Part shown: piece by piece, positions 1 to 8,058 of the stretch
Layout: each line of letters starts with the position of its first letter
How positions within the stretch are numbered: the stretch's first letter is position 1
Origin: Desulfosarcina ovata subsp. ovata
Lineage (GTDB): Bacteria > Desulfobacterota > Desulfobacteria > Desulfobacterales > Desulfosarcinaceae
Assembly: GCF_009689005.1 (NCBI RefSeq)
Contig: NZ_AP021879.1
Location: 3,162,001 to 3,226,000 of the forward strand
DNA length: 64,000 nucleotides
Direction: 5' to 3'
The notes under the pieces: generated by a model
What the model saw: only the letters and a program-made list of their open reading frames with translations
The model's database searches: none
Told to the model about the DNA's origin: nothing
Position numbers and translations under genes: made by a program

Positions 1-2
1 CC

Positions 3-395
3 TATGCGCCACCCTTCTCACCGGCCATGGACAACATCATTACCGCGGCCAATATCGCCGAGAACAAGCTCAATGGATTTGGCAAGTCCTACACGCCCAT
101 GGAGGTCAAGGCCAAAATCGACAACAATGAGGATTTCATCTTTCTGGATGTACGCTCGCCCCAGGAATTCGAGGAGATGCGCATCGAAGACCCGCGGGTC
201 AAGCTGATCCCCCTGGGAAAATTGCGCGAATCCTTGGATCAGCTTCCCAAAGAAAAGGAGATCGTGGCCTTTTGCAAAATCTCCCTGCGCGGGTATGAGG
301 CGGAGCGGCTGCTTACCGGAACCGGTTATCCCAACGTGAGCTACATGGATGGCGGGGTGGTCTGCTGGCCGTTCGAGAAGTTTGTGGCCGGGTAA
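3..395 (+). CDS. CoA-disulfide reductase-type flavoprotein, C-terminal part with rhodanese domain (partial, 5' end outside window)
   Basis: An open frame enters from the left edge: codons before the internal ATG at 27 read YAPPFSPAMDNIITAAN, the stretch that closes the FAD/NAD(P)-disulfide reductase fold in CoA-disulfide reductases and NADH oxidases (YAPPFS..DP.N.A). The last ~100 residues form a rhodanese domain with LDVRSPQEFEEMRI and the active-site loop CKISLRGYE. Family knowledge: reductase-rhodanese fusions handle CoA-disulfides, persulfides or polysulfides in the cytoplasm. I therefore treat this as the 3' end of a longer fusion gene and not as a free-standing 122-residue rhodanese starting at 27. 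The catalytic reductase half lies outside the window, so its redox Cys cannot be checked. Confidence 0.75.
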   Translation, partial: YAPPFSPAMDNIITAANIAENKLNGFGKSYTPMEVKAKIDNNEDFIFLDVRSPQEFEEMRIEDPRVKLIPLGKLRESLDQLPKEKEIVAFCKISLRGYEAERLLTGTGYPNVSYMDGGVVCWPFEKFVAG

Positions 396-429
396 CCTAT
401 AGTTAGATTGTCGTCCATCATTCATTGGA

Positions 430-491
430 AACCACGGAACACACCGAACACACGGCAATTGGATTTTTGTGTGCTCGTGTGTTCCGTGGTT
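430..491. repeat. Intergenic imperfect palindrome
   Basis: AACCACGGAACACAC near 430 is mirrored by TGTGTTCCGTGGTT ending at 491, leaving a short AT-rich centre. It lies between two convergent genes, so it could fold as a bidirectional terminator in RNA. It also resembles the ACCACGGAACACACGG intergenic repeats that are frequent in deltaproteobacterial genomes. No gene is visible from 396 to 522. Confidence 0.6.
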
Positions 492-522
492 AGCCGCCCT
501 TTAACCGGTGCCAAAGATACTG

Positions 523-1605
523 TCAGGTGAACAACCCTGATCGATTGCAGCCTTCCAGAAAGGCAAGTTTCAGAAAATTCGCTTCGGCAAAAGGCCGCGA
601 TTTGGCTTGGCGCGACAGTGTGGTCAGGAATTCCTCCGGCGTTCTGCCACCGTTTGCCCATTCGTCCTTTACCTGCTCGATCCAGTACTTGCCCTCATTA
701 TCACCGCAGCATTTGGCCTTGTAACGCTCTTCGATTCCATAAACATCCAGCCAGGTATCGATCTCCTCTCTGGCCATTTCAGGTCCTGTGGAGATGTTGA
801 CGTCGTCCGGTGTGATGTTCGTCCAGTCTTTGGTATTCAGCGCAATCTCAATATCGATGGTGGGTGGTGTTGTTTGATAGGGATAAAACGCTTTTCGTCG
901 ACCATTCTTGGTCAGCAAGGGGTCTTTGGCATCATACAAAGGGTCCTTGTTCAGTTTATAGGAGCTGTTGCATTCGTGGCAGGCAGGAGCCAAGTTGTGG
1001 AAATTGATTGAATTGAACGGATACTTCCCCTTGGGCAGGAAATGGTCATAGGCTTCCCGGCGGCTGTGATAAACGCCTTTGACATCATTGATGCCGCAGA
1101 AAGGACATTTGCCCTGCCGATTGACCGTGGTGAATTGCGTATGGTGATCATTCATCTCGCCGATGACATTCCTCAACACTTCCAATTCCAGCAAATCCTT
1201 TTTGTACAGACCTTTGAAGAAAGATGCCAATTCGTTTGCCAAAGGCGGGTTGAACGTATTCAGATCGTCATACCTGGCGATGGCCACAGTCGGATCGTTG
1301 CGGCACAAACCGGCAATGTCGTTGTTACCTCTGAACCATGCTTGAAGTTGGCCGACCTGCTCAGGCGAAAGGTCCGCAAACAGGCCATAGATCCGTTCAA
1401 TATGGCCATTGAAAAAATCCGCACCTTTGGTATCGGAGTAGTGAAACGCCTCCATAACGTCCTTCAACTCGGGCGCTGCGTCGAATAAATCGAGGGAGAA
1501 TGGGGGACCACCCGGCGCTTTGCACCACACTTCAAAAAAGATGAATTCGATGAATTCCTGCATTTTTTCCATGGGATGGGGCACATACGTATAAGCAAAC
1601 AGCAT
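523..1605 (-). CDS. HNH endonuclease, Septu PtuB-like partner of adjacent ATPase
   Basis: 360 residues. A zinc-type HNH core lies at about residues 167-213: CPFC, then YDHFLPKGKYP, then NLAPACHECN. This is the treble-clef arrangement of HNH nucleases (two CxxC pairs, DH dyad, conserved N). The N-terminal ~150 residues are unrecognised. The start ATG (1605-1603) shares one base with the TAA of the upstream ATPase gene, so the two are translationally coupled. ATPase + HNH pairs are the architecture of Septu (PtuA/PtuB), and of ATPase/HNH pairs carried by retrons; here the pair sits at the end of a type I restriction operon. Inferred role: DNA-cleaving effector controlled by the ATPase. Distance to true PtuB families cannot be judged by eye. 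Confidence 0.72.
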   Translation of the reverse strand: MLFAYTYVPHPMEKMQEFIEFIFFEVWCKAPGGPPFSLDLFDAAPELKDVMEAFHYSDTKGADFFNGHIERIYGLFADLSPEQVGQLQAWFRGNNDIAGLCRNDPTVAIARYDDLNTFNPPLANELASFFKGLYKKDLLELEVLRNVIGEMNDHHTQFTTVNRQGKCPFCGINDVKGVYHSRREAYDHFLPKGKYPFNSINFHNLAPACHECNSSYKLNKDPLYDAKDPLLTKNGRRKAFYPYQTTPPTIDIEIALNTKDWTNITPDDVNISTGPEMAREEIDTWLDVYGIEERYKAKCCGDNEGKYWIEQVKDEWANGGRTPEEFLTTLSRQAKSRPFAEANFLKLAFLEGCNRSGLFT

Positions 1606-3371
1606 TAATCGTCGCTTCCTTGCATGCTATCGAGAATAGTCTTGATGAGCAGCATCTTTTCCACGGAATCGCCCAACTGCAGCTCGATCTCATCGATCAA
1701 GGCGTTCTTTTCCGCATCGGTACCTGCCTCGTTCAACGCTTCAAAACGCTTTTTCAGCGCGCCCATTTTCTGTTGAGCAAAACCGCCGATGGTTTCACGC
1801 TTGCCGAAGGTTTTCATGGTGATTTTGTTGATGGACGCACCCAGGGTGTTGTAGTCGGGGCGATTGACGCTGACTATACCAGTGGACGTTTCCTTGTTTA
1901 CCACGAGCACCTGCTCGGGAGTGCTGTCGGAAATCAGGAACGGAGTATGGGTGGTGACGAGTACTTCGCGTCGGACTTTGGGATTTGCCGTTTTAAAGCA
2001 ATCTCGCAAGCGGGTGATGAACTTGGAGCGCCAGTCCGGATTGAAATGGGTCTCGGGTTCGTCCAATAGGAAAAGACTATGGGAGTTGCGGTACAACAGG
2101 CACAACCCCAGGCTATGCAGGAACTGATACTCGCCGTCGGACAAGGATTTGGCATAGATGGGTTCGGTCACACCGGCCTTTTTCAGGACCAGTTCTTCAA
2201 AACGAATCACCAATTCATCCGCCGGCAGAGTGGGAACGGTCTCGTTTACATAGAGGCTGTCGGAAAGATACAGTTCGTTCTTTAATGCATCATTGACCTC
2301 ATACAGGTTCAGGGTCAGCAACATCTGCAGGGATTGAAAGAGATCCATGGCCGAGTCGAAATTGTTGGCAAAGGCGCCGCGGATAGCTTCGGTGACCAGA
2401 TAGTCCAGGTAAAGGGTGTCGGTTTCCGCATCGAGATAGGAGCAGGTGGCGCACCGCTCCAACCGGTCTAATAGCGCGGTTTTGTCCCTTTCATCTGCAG
2501 GTTCGAATTTTTTCAGAATCGGGATTCGATAGATTTTACTACCATCTGCCCCTTCATCCACCTGGACAAACCCTTCAGGGTACTCATTGACTTGGGCCGC
2601 CGTGATTACGATGCTCTTTTTCAGGACGATGCGAAATTGCTCCAGACCCTCGACCCCCACCTCGTCCTTGAACTGCTGCAAGATATCCTGTGTTTCAAAA
2701 ATCAGGTTGCTGACCAGGATGGCCTGATTAAAGGCGTTGTCCAGAAACGCGTGGCGCGCTTCGGGCTTTCCACCATATGAAAGATCTTCTTTCAAACTGT
2801 GCAGATACTCATCCAGTTGGATAAAGCGCAGCTTGAAAAAGGGCAGGCTCAGGATTTCATTCTCGCCCGAGGAATACCCCAGAACATAGTCCGGCAGGAA
2901 ATCACGGGCATCCTGCCGGGTGAGTGGATTCGTTTCGCCGTGGTCGGGGTGGTTCAACCAGAACATTTCAGCGCTTTGACCGGGAGATTTGCTGATTTTA
3001 ATATGGGCAACACTCTCGCTGCTACTGGTTCTCAAACGATCCGGCACCAAAATCAAATATTCCAACTCAAAGCTATTGGGACTGCGGATTTCCGCTTCCT
3101 CGGGCTCGGCAAGAGCTTCGTCGGAATCCTCATCGGCGTTGTTCGCTGCTAAAGCATCGGGAAGATAGGTGAGGTATTGGCACTCCATTTGGTAGAAGAT
3201 GGCGGCCAGCACCTCCAGAATGTTGGATTTGCCGCAGCCGTTGGGGCCGGCCAGAACATAGGGCGCAAAGGGATCGGCACTATCCCGGTCCCACTCCCGC
3301 AGAAAGTGGAGTTCGAACCCGGCTTGCAGGCAACGAAACGGTTCGCCGATGTGTAGCCGCAGCAGTTTCAT
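1605..3371 (-). CDS. Restriction-associated AAA (ABC/SMC-like) ATPase, PtuA/RloA-like
   Basis: 588 residues. Walker A GPNGCGKSN at about residues 42-50, an ABC-like signature AKSLSDGEYQFLHSLG, Walker B SLFLLDEPETHFNPDW and a switch His in VTTHTPFL. This is the OLD/SMC-type ATPase layout seen in PtuA, RloA and proteins annotated as restriction-system-associated AAA ATPases. A long insert of about 350 residues lies between the Walker A and signature regions. The start ATG at 3371 overlaps the hsdS stop by 4 nt (ATGA) and its stop overlaps the HNH start, so it is co-translated with both. No TOPRIM domain was seen. Likely role: nucleotide-dependent sensor that gates the HNH nuclease (inference). 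Confidence 0.8.
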   Translation of the reverse strand: MKLLRLHIGEPFRCLQAGFELHFLREWDRDSADPFAPYVLAGPNGCGKSNILEVLAAIFYQMECQYLTYLPDALAANNADEDSDEALAEPEEAEIRSPNSFELEYLILVPDRLRTSSSESVAHIKISKSPGQSAEMFWLNHPDHGETNPLTRQDARDFLPDYVLGYSSGENEILSLPFFKLRFIQLDEYLHSLKEDLSYGGKPEARHAFLDNAFNQAILVSNLIFETQDILQQFKDEVGVEGLEQFRIVLKKSIVITAAQVNEYPEGFVQVDEGADGSKIYRIPILKKFEPADERDKTALLDRLERCATCSYLDAETDTLYLDYLVTEAIRGAFANNFDSAMDLFQSLQMLLTLNLYEVNDALKNELYLSDSLYVNETVPTLPADELVIRFEELVLKKAGVTEPIYAKSLSDGEYQFLHSLGLCLLYRNSHSLFLLDEPETHFNPDWRSKFITRLRDCFKTANPKVRREVLVTTHTPFLISDSTPEQVLVVNKETSTGIVSVNRPDYNTLGASINKITMKTFGKRETIGGFAQQKMGALKKRFEALNEAGTDAEKNALIDEIELQLGDSVEKMLLIKTILDSMQGSDD

Positions 3372-4930
3372 GACTTGGGGCGCAACTTTATTTGGTTTTC
3401 ATGTTCATTGAAGGTTTGTTCGACTTCACCACGTTTTAGATGCTCAAACAGCCATACTTTGACCTGGTCGTAGTCCTCAATACCCAAAGGTGGGCTCTCT
3501 TCATTCATATAGTCCAGTATATTGAACTCGACTCTTGACCAGAAATCGCTAAAAGACGAAAACCGCTTCGGTTCGCTTGTGAAATAGTCTTCGAAGATTT
3601 GTCGCAGCAATCTTTTTCGTTCCTCCGGATCGGATATCGCCTCATGTTCCAAAGAAGTAAAAGAAGGTGTCCCTGCTTCCGATTCGTTTTCATCATAATC
3701 TATTTGCGGTTCAAATACTTTTTCCAACGGAATCCGGCTTAAATCCAGTTCACCTTTGAAAGCTTTTTGGCTTAGGGCAACGTAGAGGTTTTCCAACTCT
3801 CTGAGGTTTCGTAAGTATATGGATTTTAGATTCTCTACTTTCTTAACTATTTCAGCGAATTGGTTTTGGGCTTCTATCGGAGGGACGGGCAAGGATACAC
3901 TCATTAATTTTTGTTTTGAGATGTTAGGCATAGATCCTGCGGCCCCGCCAGCCAAAGATTGGATAAGTCCGCGTTGTTTTGGATTTATCAATAGCCTCCA
4001 TAAGGATATAGGATTTATTATATTTTTATCCTGTACAACAAGGCGAAAAATCAGATCTGACATCATTAAATGTGGTCTTGTGTTAAAAATGTAAGCACAG
4101 GCAGCGACTAACTGGTAAGTGTTTTTTCGTGAAAAAAGAAGATCGCCATTTTTCACTTCTTTTTCGGGTTTCGGGACGACACTTTGTGGAAGAGCTTTGT
4201 TTTCAATTTCAAGAAAATTGCATGCAGTGACAGCGCCTAACTTTAAAACACCCCACTCATCCTCTTCAGCTTGTCGATTCTCGCATTTTGGACTCCAGCC
4301 GCTTTCTATAGCAGATAACAGTTTTCTTAACGGTCTCTTTTTCCATCCTTTGCTATTTTGTACCGGATCACCAAACATTGCCAGAAAGGTGCTTTTCAGG
4401 AATTCATCCAGCAGGCGCAGGTTCTCTTTGCGTTTGGCAATCAGCGCATCGACGCGACTGAGCAGTGTGGCGATACGGATCTGGTCGTTTAAAGGTGGAA
4501 GAGGAATTTTAAATCTTTTTACATCAGCCTTCGAGAGTTCCTTAAACGTTGCTCCTTTGCCTTTTGCCTGTAATTGATCAATTCGATTTTTTAATGTGTA
4601 ATAAAGAAAAACCACGTTTATGTCTTTTGACGGCACAAGGCTTTTAAATCCCTGGTTGGTACAAACTGGGATCTTATTGATTGCCAACAAGCCTATTGGA
4701 GCTCGAGAACTTAGCAAAAGAGATCCCGGTGGCAACATTTCAGTCGAACATGATTTATAACCTGCTGCCGTGATTTTTTCGACCGAGTCCTCAAGGAAAG
4801 CACTTTTCAAAGAACTGATTTCCTTTGGAGTAACCCAAGGGATGTCACCATTCCAATATTCCTTTTTTACCCTTCTCGGAGTCGCACCGGAAACCACCCT
4901 GCATATTTTACCAAGGGCAATGTTTTTCAT
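3368..4930 (-). CDS. hsdS: Type I restriction-modification specificity subunit HsdS
   Basis: 520 residues with two target-recognition domains, each starting in the usual HsdS way (GKICRVVSGATPRRVKKEYW.GDIPWVTPKEI at the N terminus; a second near residue 200 beginning KKRPLRKLLSAIESGW) and each followed by a helical spacer (PLPPLNDQIRIATLLSRVDALI; PVPPIEAQNQFAEIVKKVENL). The protein would give DNA-site specificity to the HsdM/HsdR complex. It is longer than the usual 400-450 residues because of an acidic C-terminal extension of about 110 residues (from DYDENESEAG on) that is not part of the canonical fold. ATGA overlaps link it to hsdM upstream and the ATPase downstream. Confidence 0.9.
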   Translation of the reverse strand: MKNIALGKICRVVSGATPRRVKKEYWNGDIPWVTPKEISSLKSAFLEDSVEKITAAGYKSCSTEMLPPGSLLLSSRAPIGLLAINKIPVCTNQGFKSLVPSKDINVVFLYYTLKNRIDQLQAKGKGATFKELSKADVKRFKIPLPPLNDQIRIATLLSRVDALIAKRKENLRLLDEFLKSTFLAMFGDPVQNSKGWKKRPLRKLLSAIESGWSPKCENRQAEEDEWGVLKLGAVTACNFLEIENKALPQSVVPKPEKEVKNGDLLFSRKNTYQLVAACAYIFNTRPHLMMSDLIFRLVVQDKNIINPISLWRLLINPKQRGLIQSLAGGAAGSMPNISKQKLMSVSLPVPPIEAQNQFAEIVKKVENLKSIYLRNLRELENLYVALSQKAFKGELDLSRIPLEKVFEPQIDYDENESEAGTPSFTSLEHEAISDPEERKRLLRQIFEDYFTSEPKRFSSFSDFWSRVEFNILDYMNEESPPLGIEDYDQVKVWLFEHLKRGEVEQTFNEHENQIKLRPKS

Positions 4931-6629
4931 CCTATCATTCCCTTCAACTCCAACAACTCCTTCACAATTCCACCTTTAACATCAGCAAGCACCTTCTCGT
5001 CATACTCCTTTCCCACCTCACTCATCAACAACTTATGCAGAATAACCGACGGTTTTTCATATACAATCTCTTCAAAGATTTCTTCCTTATACCGACTCAG
5101 GCTCAAGTCATATTTCTCATTAACGATCTCCTGCCGGGGCACCACAAAATATTTCCGGGTGCGGTCGGTATCCTTTTCTGAATCGCGGTCTTTGAACTTC
5201 TTATTGATCTCTTGTAAGTCGCCAAACCCGTCCAGTTTGTTACGTTTATCGTCCAGAGAGTACCCATCACTCTTCATGTCATAAAACCAGACATGTTCAG
5301 TCCCCGGCTCGCTGACCTTGTCTTCCTTGTCATAAATCTTGGTGAAGAGCAGGACAGCCGTGCTCACCCCGGCATAGGGTCTGAAAACACCGTTGGGCAT
5401 AGTTATGACGGCTTTCAAATCGCAGCGGTCCACCAGGATTTTGCGTGCCGCCACGAATGCTTTAGATGATCCGAAGAGCACCCCCTGAGGCACGATGATG
5501 GCGGCGGTTCCACCTTTCTTGAGCAGGCGGTAGATGGTTTCGACAAAGAGCAGTTCGGTCTTGGTGGTTTTCAGGCTGAGGGATTCGTTGATGTCGCCCT
5601 TGTCGATGCTGCCGGTAAAGGGCGGGTTTGCCATGACAATGTCGTACTGGTTTGGCGCGTTGAAACCTTTGCTCAGGGTATCGCTGTAATCGACATGGGG
5701 GTCGTCGATGCCGTGCATCATCAGGTTCATCAGGCCCAGGCGAACCATGGTGCTATCGAAATCATAGCCCCACAGACTCTCGTTGAGAATGTGCTTGGCC
5801 TTTTCGGTGAGGCCGGCACTGACCGAGGTGCGCACGAATCCGTCCTCGTCGGCCTTGAGATTCTTGGCGCCTTTTTTTAGGGCCAACTGGGTAACGATAT
5901 ACTGAAAGGCTCCCAGCAGGAATCCGCCGGTACCGCAAGCCGGATCGCAAATCCGGTGGCCCAGTTGGGGCTGCACCAGTTCGGCCATGAGCTTGATGAT
6001 ATGGCGCGGGGTGCGGAACTGGCCGTTTTTGCCGGCCGTGGCAATTTCCGAGAGCAGATATTCGTACACGTCGCCCTGGATATCCTGAAATGCCTGGCCC
6101 TTGTTCTGGGAATCCTTTTCGATCTCCCCATAGATATCGCCGATGGCCTTCACCGCTTCGACCAGCAACGATGGCTTGCTGATCATGAAGACCGCGTTTT
6201 TCATGTGTTCGGTAAAGTGGGACCGCTGCCGTTGATATCCTTGAGAAACGGGAACACCTTGCTCAGAACATGCGGCAGCATCTCGTCGGCGGCCATGCGT
6301 TTGAATTCACTCCAGCGCAGGGTCTGGCGGTCGATTGCAAAAGGCTTTTCCCGTTCCGCTTTTTCTTTCTCCGCCTCGACCGGATCTTTTTTGTTGGAGG
6401 TAAAGCGATGTTCGGGCGGAACCCAGGTGCCGGCAAACTTGGAGGTGAAGGGGTCACCGGTGAAGTCGGCATCGGCCTATTGCTTCCGGTCCAGATCGTC
6501 CAACCGTTTCATAAATAGCAGATAGGTGATCTGCTCGATGGCGGTAAGGGGATTGGCAATGCCACCGGCCCAGAATTTGTTCCAGAGCTGGTCGATTTTT
6601 GATTTCAATGCAGGGTTATTTTGCAGCAT
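4927..6629 (-). pseudogene. hsdM: Type I modification methylase HsdM, interrupted by a stop codon and a frameshift
   Basis: The reading frame begins at ATG 6629 inside the end of the upstream gene (14-nt overlap) with typical HsdM N-terminal sequence (LWNKFWAGGIANPLTAIEQI, LLFMKRLDD). TAG at 6479-6477 interrupts it after 50 codons; the same frame then continues ([14 protein letters not shown] ... [15 protein letters not shown]) until a frameshift near 6220, after which the expected [10 protein letters not shown] continues in another frame. From ATG 6204 an intact 425-residue stretch carries SAM motif I DPACGTGGFL and catalytic motif IV NPPF. HsdM methylates adenine and its N-terminal domain is needed for HsdS assembly, so the truncated product is probably inactive. 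Two sequencing errors are an alternative and would restore a normal ~565-residue protein. Confidence 0.82.
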
Positions 6630-8058
6630 CAGTCTTTCCTTTTGCGGTCAATCGATATTTTTGCAAGCGGCTATTGGGTTTGTCGGGGATGGTCATTTCG
6701 ATGACCCCTGCCTCCATGGCACGGGCCAGGTATTCCTTGCTGAAGTGCGTGCGATCCTTTAGACTCAGTGCCTCCATAAGCTCCCCGCGTGTCATTTCCC
6801 CCTGAATGACCGCCAGCAGGCGTTCGACTTGCGGGGTGACTTGCGGGGTGACTTGCGGGGTGACTTGCGGGGTGACTTGCGGGGTGACTTGCGGGGAAGA
6901 TTTCCCTGCGTAGGTCGGCCTGGGGAACTCCAGGGTAAACATGCTGTCAAAGCGGATTTTGACCGGCGGACAGTCGGCCTTTTCCAGGGCCGCGCGGATG
7001 CGCTCGATGCCAGTACCCATCTTTTCGATGTAGTCGCATCTCAACAGCAGCGCGGCAATGTTGGGGTTACGGCACACGCTACGGCGCCCGAAGTCCCTGG
7101 GCGGCAGTCCCTTGGGCAGGCCGCCGGGGTTGTAGATTTCAACCCGGTCATCGAAAATTTCTACCATGACATGGGCGCCCGCCTCGTTGTAGTCGCGATG
7201 GCACACGGCGTTGACCATGGCTTCGCGCAGAGCTACCTCAGGAAGCTCCAGGATCTCCTGGCGGCGGATGGAAGCGCTGGTGATCTCCCAGCGCAGTTGA
7301 AGGTGCTTTTTAAGGAAAATCAGGGCTTCTTCCACATTTTCAAGCAGATTGCCGGTAAGCTCCTTGCGGTCGAGGATATACGCCTTGCCGGTGCCTTTGA
7401 ACAGCGCGCAGACCACACTTACATGGAACAGGCGCTGGGTGGGTTCCTTGGCGAAGAGAAGCACGCCGGTCTGGTTGAGGTAGAATTGGCCCTCTTTTTC
7501 ATCACCGGCCCCTAAATTGAGCAGCAGATTGGCAATATCCTTCTTGGGGGAGATGCCGGCCAGTTTCAGGAAGTGCTCCAGGCGCTTTTGGTCGATCACC
7601 TTTTTCCAGTCCAGGTCAAGCCGGAGCTGCTGATCGAAGCGAACCCGGCCCTCGGCCTGGATAAAGGCTGTGATGTCCTGGGTGCTCATCTTCTGGGAGC
7701 CGGCGCCGTTGCGTAAATAGAACCCCTTGGTACAGCGGTGGGGCCGATTGGCGCCTTCGGGCACGTGAATGACCAGCAACTTGTGTTTGGTGAGTTTTTC
7801 AGCGCGAATGGCCACGGGCGGATCGCAGGCGGCAGCCATATCCTCGATCTGGGCCAGGGTTTTGTTGGACAGATCGGTGCCAATAACTTGATTGTTATCG
7901 TTGACGCCGATGAGGATGCGGCCGCCCGAGGCGTTGGCCAGAGCCACAAGTTCCTTGGGCAGGTCGGCATTGACGCTCTGCTTGAATTCCAGCGTATAGC
8001 CTTCGCCTTCTTCAAGGATGAGGGCCAGCTCTTTGTCGGTGGTTTTGCGGTACTTCAT
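6616..8058 (-). CDS. AlbA_2/Schlafen-type divergent AAA_4 protein (RecG-like HTH ATPase family)
   Basis: 480 residues. The N-terminal AlbA_2 domain shows EFKQSVNADLPKELVALANASGGRIL and GVNDNNQVIG; the middle carries a GHKL-like HATPase_c_4 region (ALREAMVNAVCHRDY, NPGGLP, RNPNIAALL). A repeat tract, PQVTPQVTPQV, at about residues 388-410 links to a C-terminal winged helix (GEMTRGELMEALSL...). Such proteins often sit inside type I restriction operons and may be nucleic-acid-binding regulators or Schlafen-like nucleases. The start overlaps the hsdR stop by 4 nt and its end overlaps the hsdM start by 14 nt, so it is translated as part of the operon. Function is inferred from family and context only. 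Confidence 0.82.
   Translation of the reverse strand: MKYRKTTDKELALILEEGEGYTLEFKQSVNADLPKELVALANASGGRILIGVNDNNQVIGTDLSNKTLAQIEDMAAACDPPVAIRAEKLTKHKLLVIHVPEGANRPHRCTKGFYLRNGAGSQKMSTQDITAFIQAEGRVRFDQQLRLDLDWKKVIDQKRLEHFLKLAGISPKKDIANLLLNLGAGDEKEGQFYLNQTGVLLFAKEPTQRLFHVSVVCALFKGTGKAYILDRKELTGNLLENVEEALIFLKKHLQLRWEITSASIRRQEILELPEVALREAMVNAVCHRDYNEAGAHVMVEIFDDRVEIYNPGGLPKGLPPRDFGRRSVCRNPNIAALLLRCDYIEKMGTGIERIRAALEKADCPPVKIRFDSMFTLEFPRPTYAGKSSPQVTPQVTPQVTPQVTPQVTPQVERLLAVIQGEMTRGELMEALSLKDRTHFSKEYLARAMEAGVIEMTIPDKPNSRLQKYRLTAKGKTDAAK
6829..6896. repeat. 12-bp in-frame tandem repeat encoding Thr-Pro-Gln-Val
   Basis: The unit GGGGTGACTTGC is repeated about five to six times without visible divergence. 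On the minus strand it encodes (T)PQV repeats in the linker before the C-terminal winged helix of the AlbA_2 protein. Because the unit is 12 bp, slippage would change linker length without breaking the frame. Confidence 0.95.
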
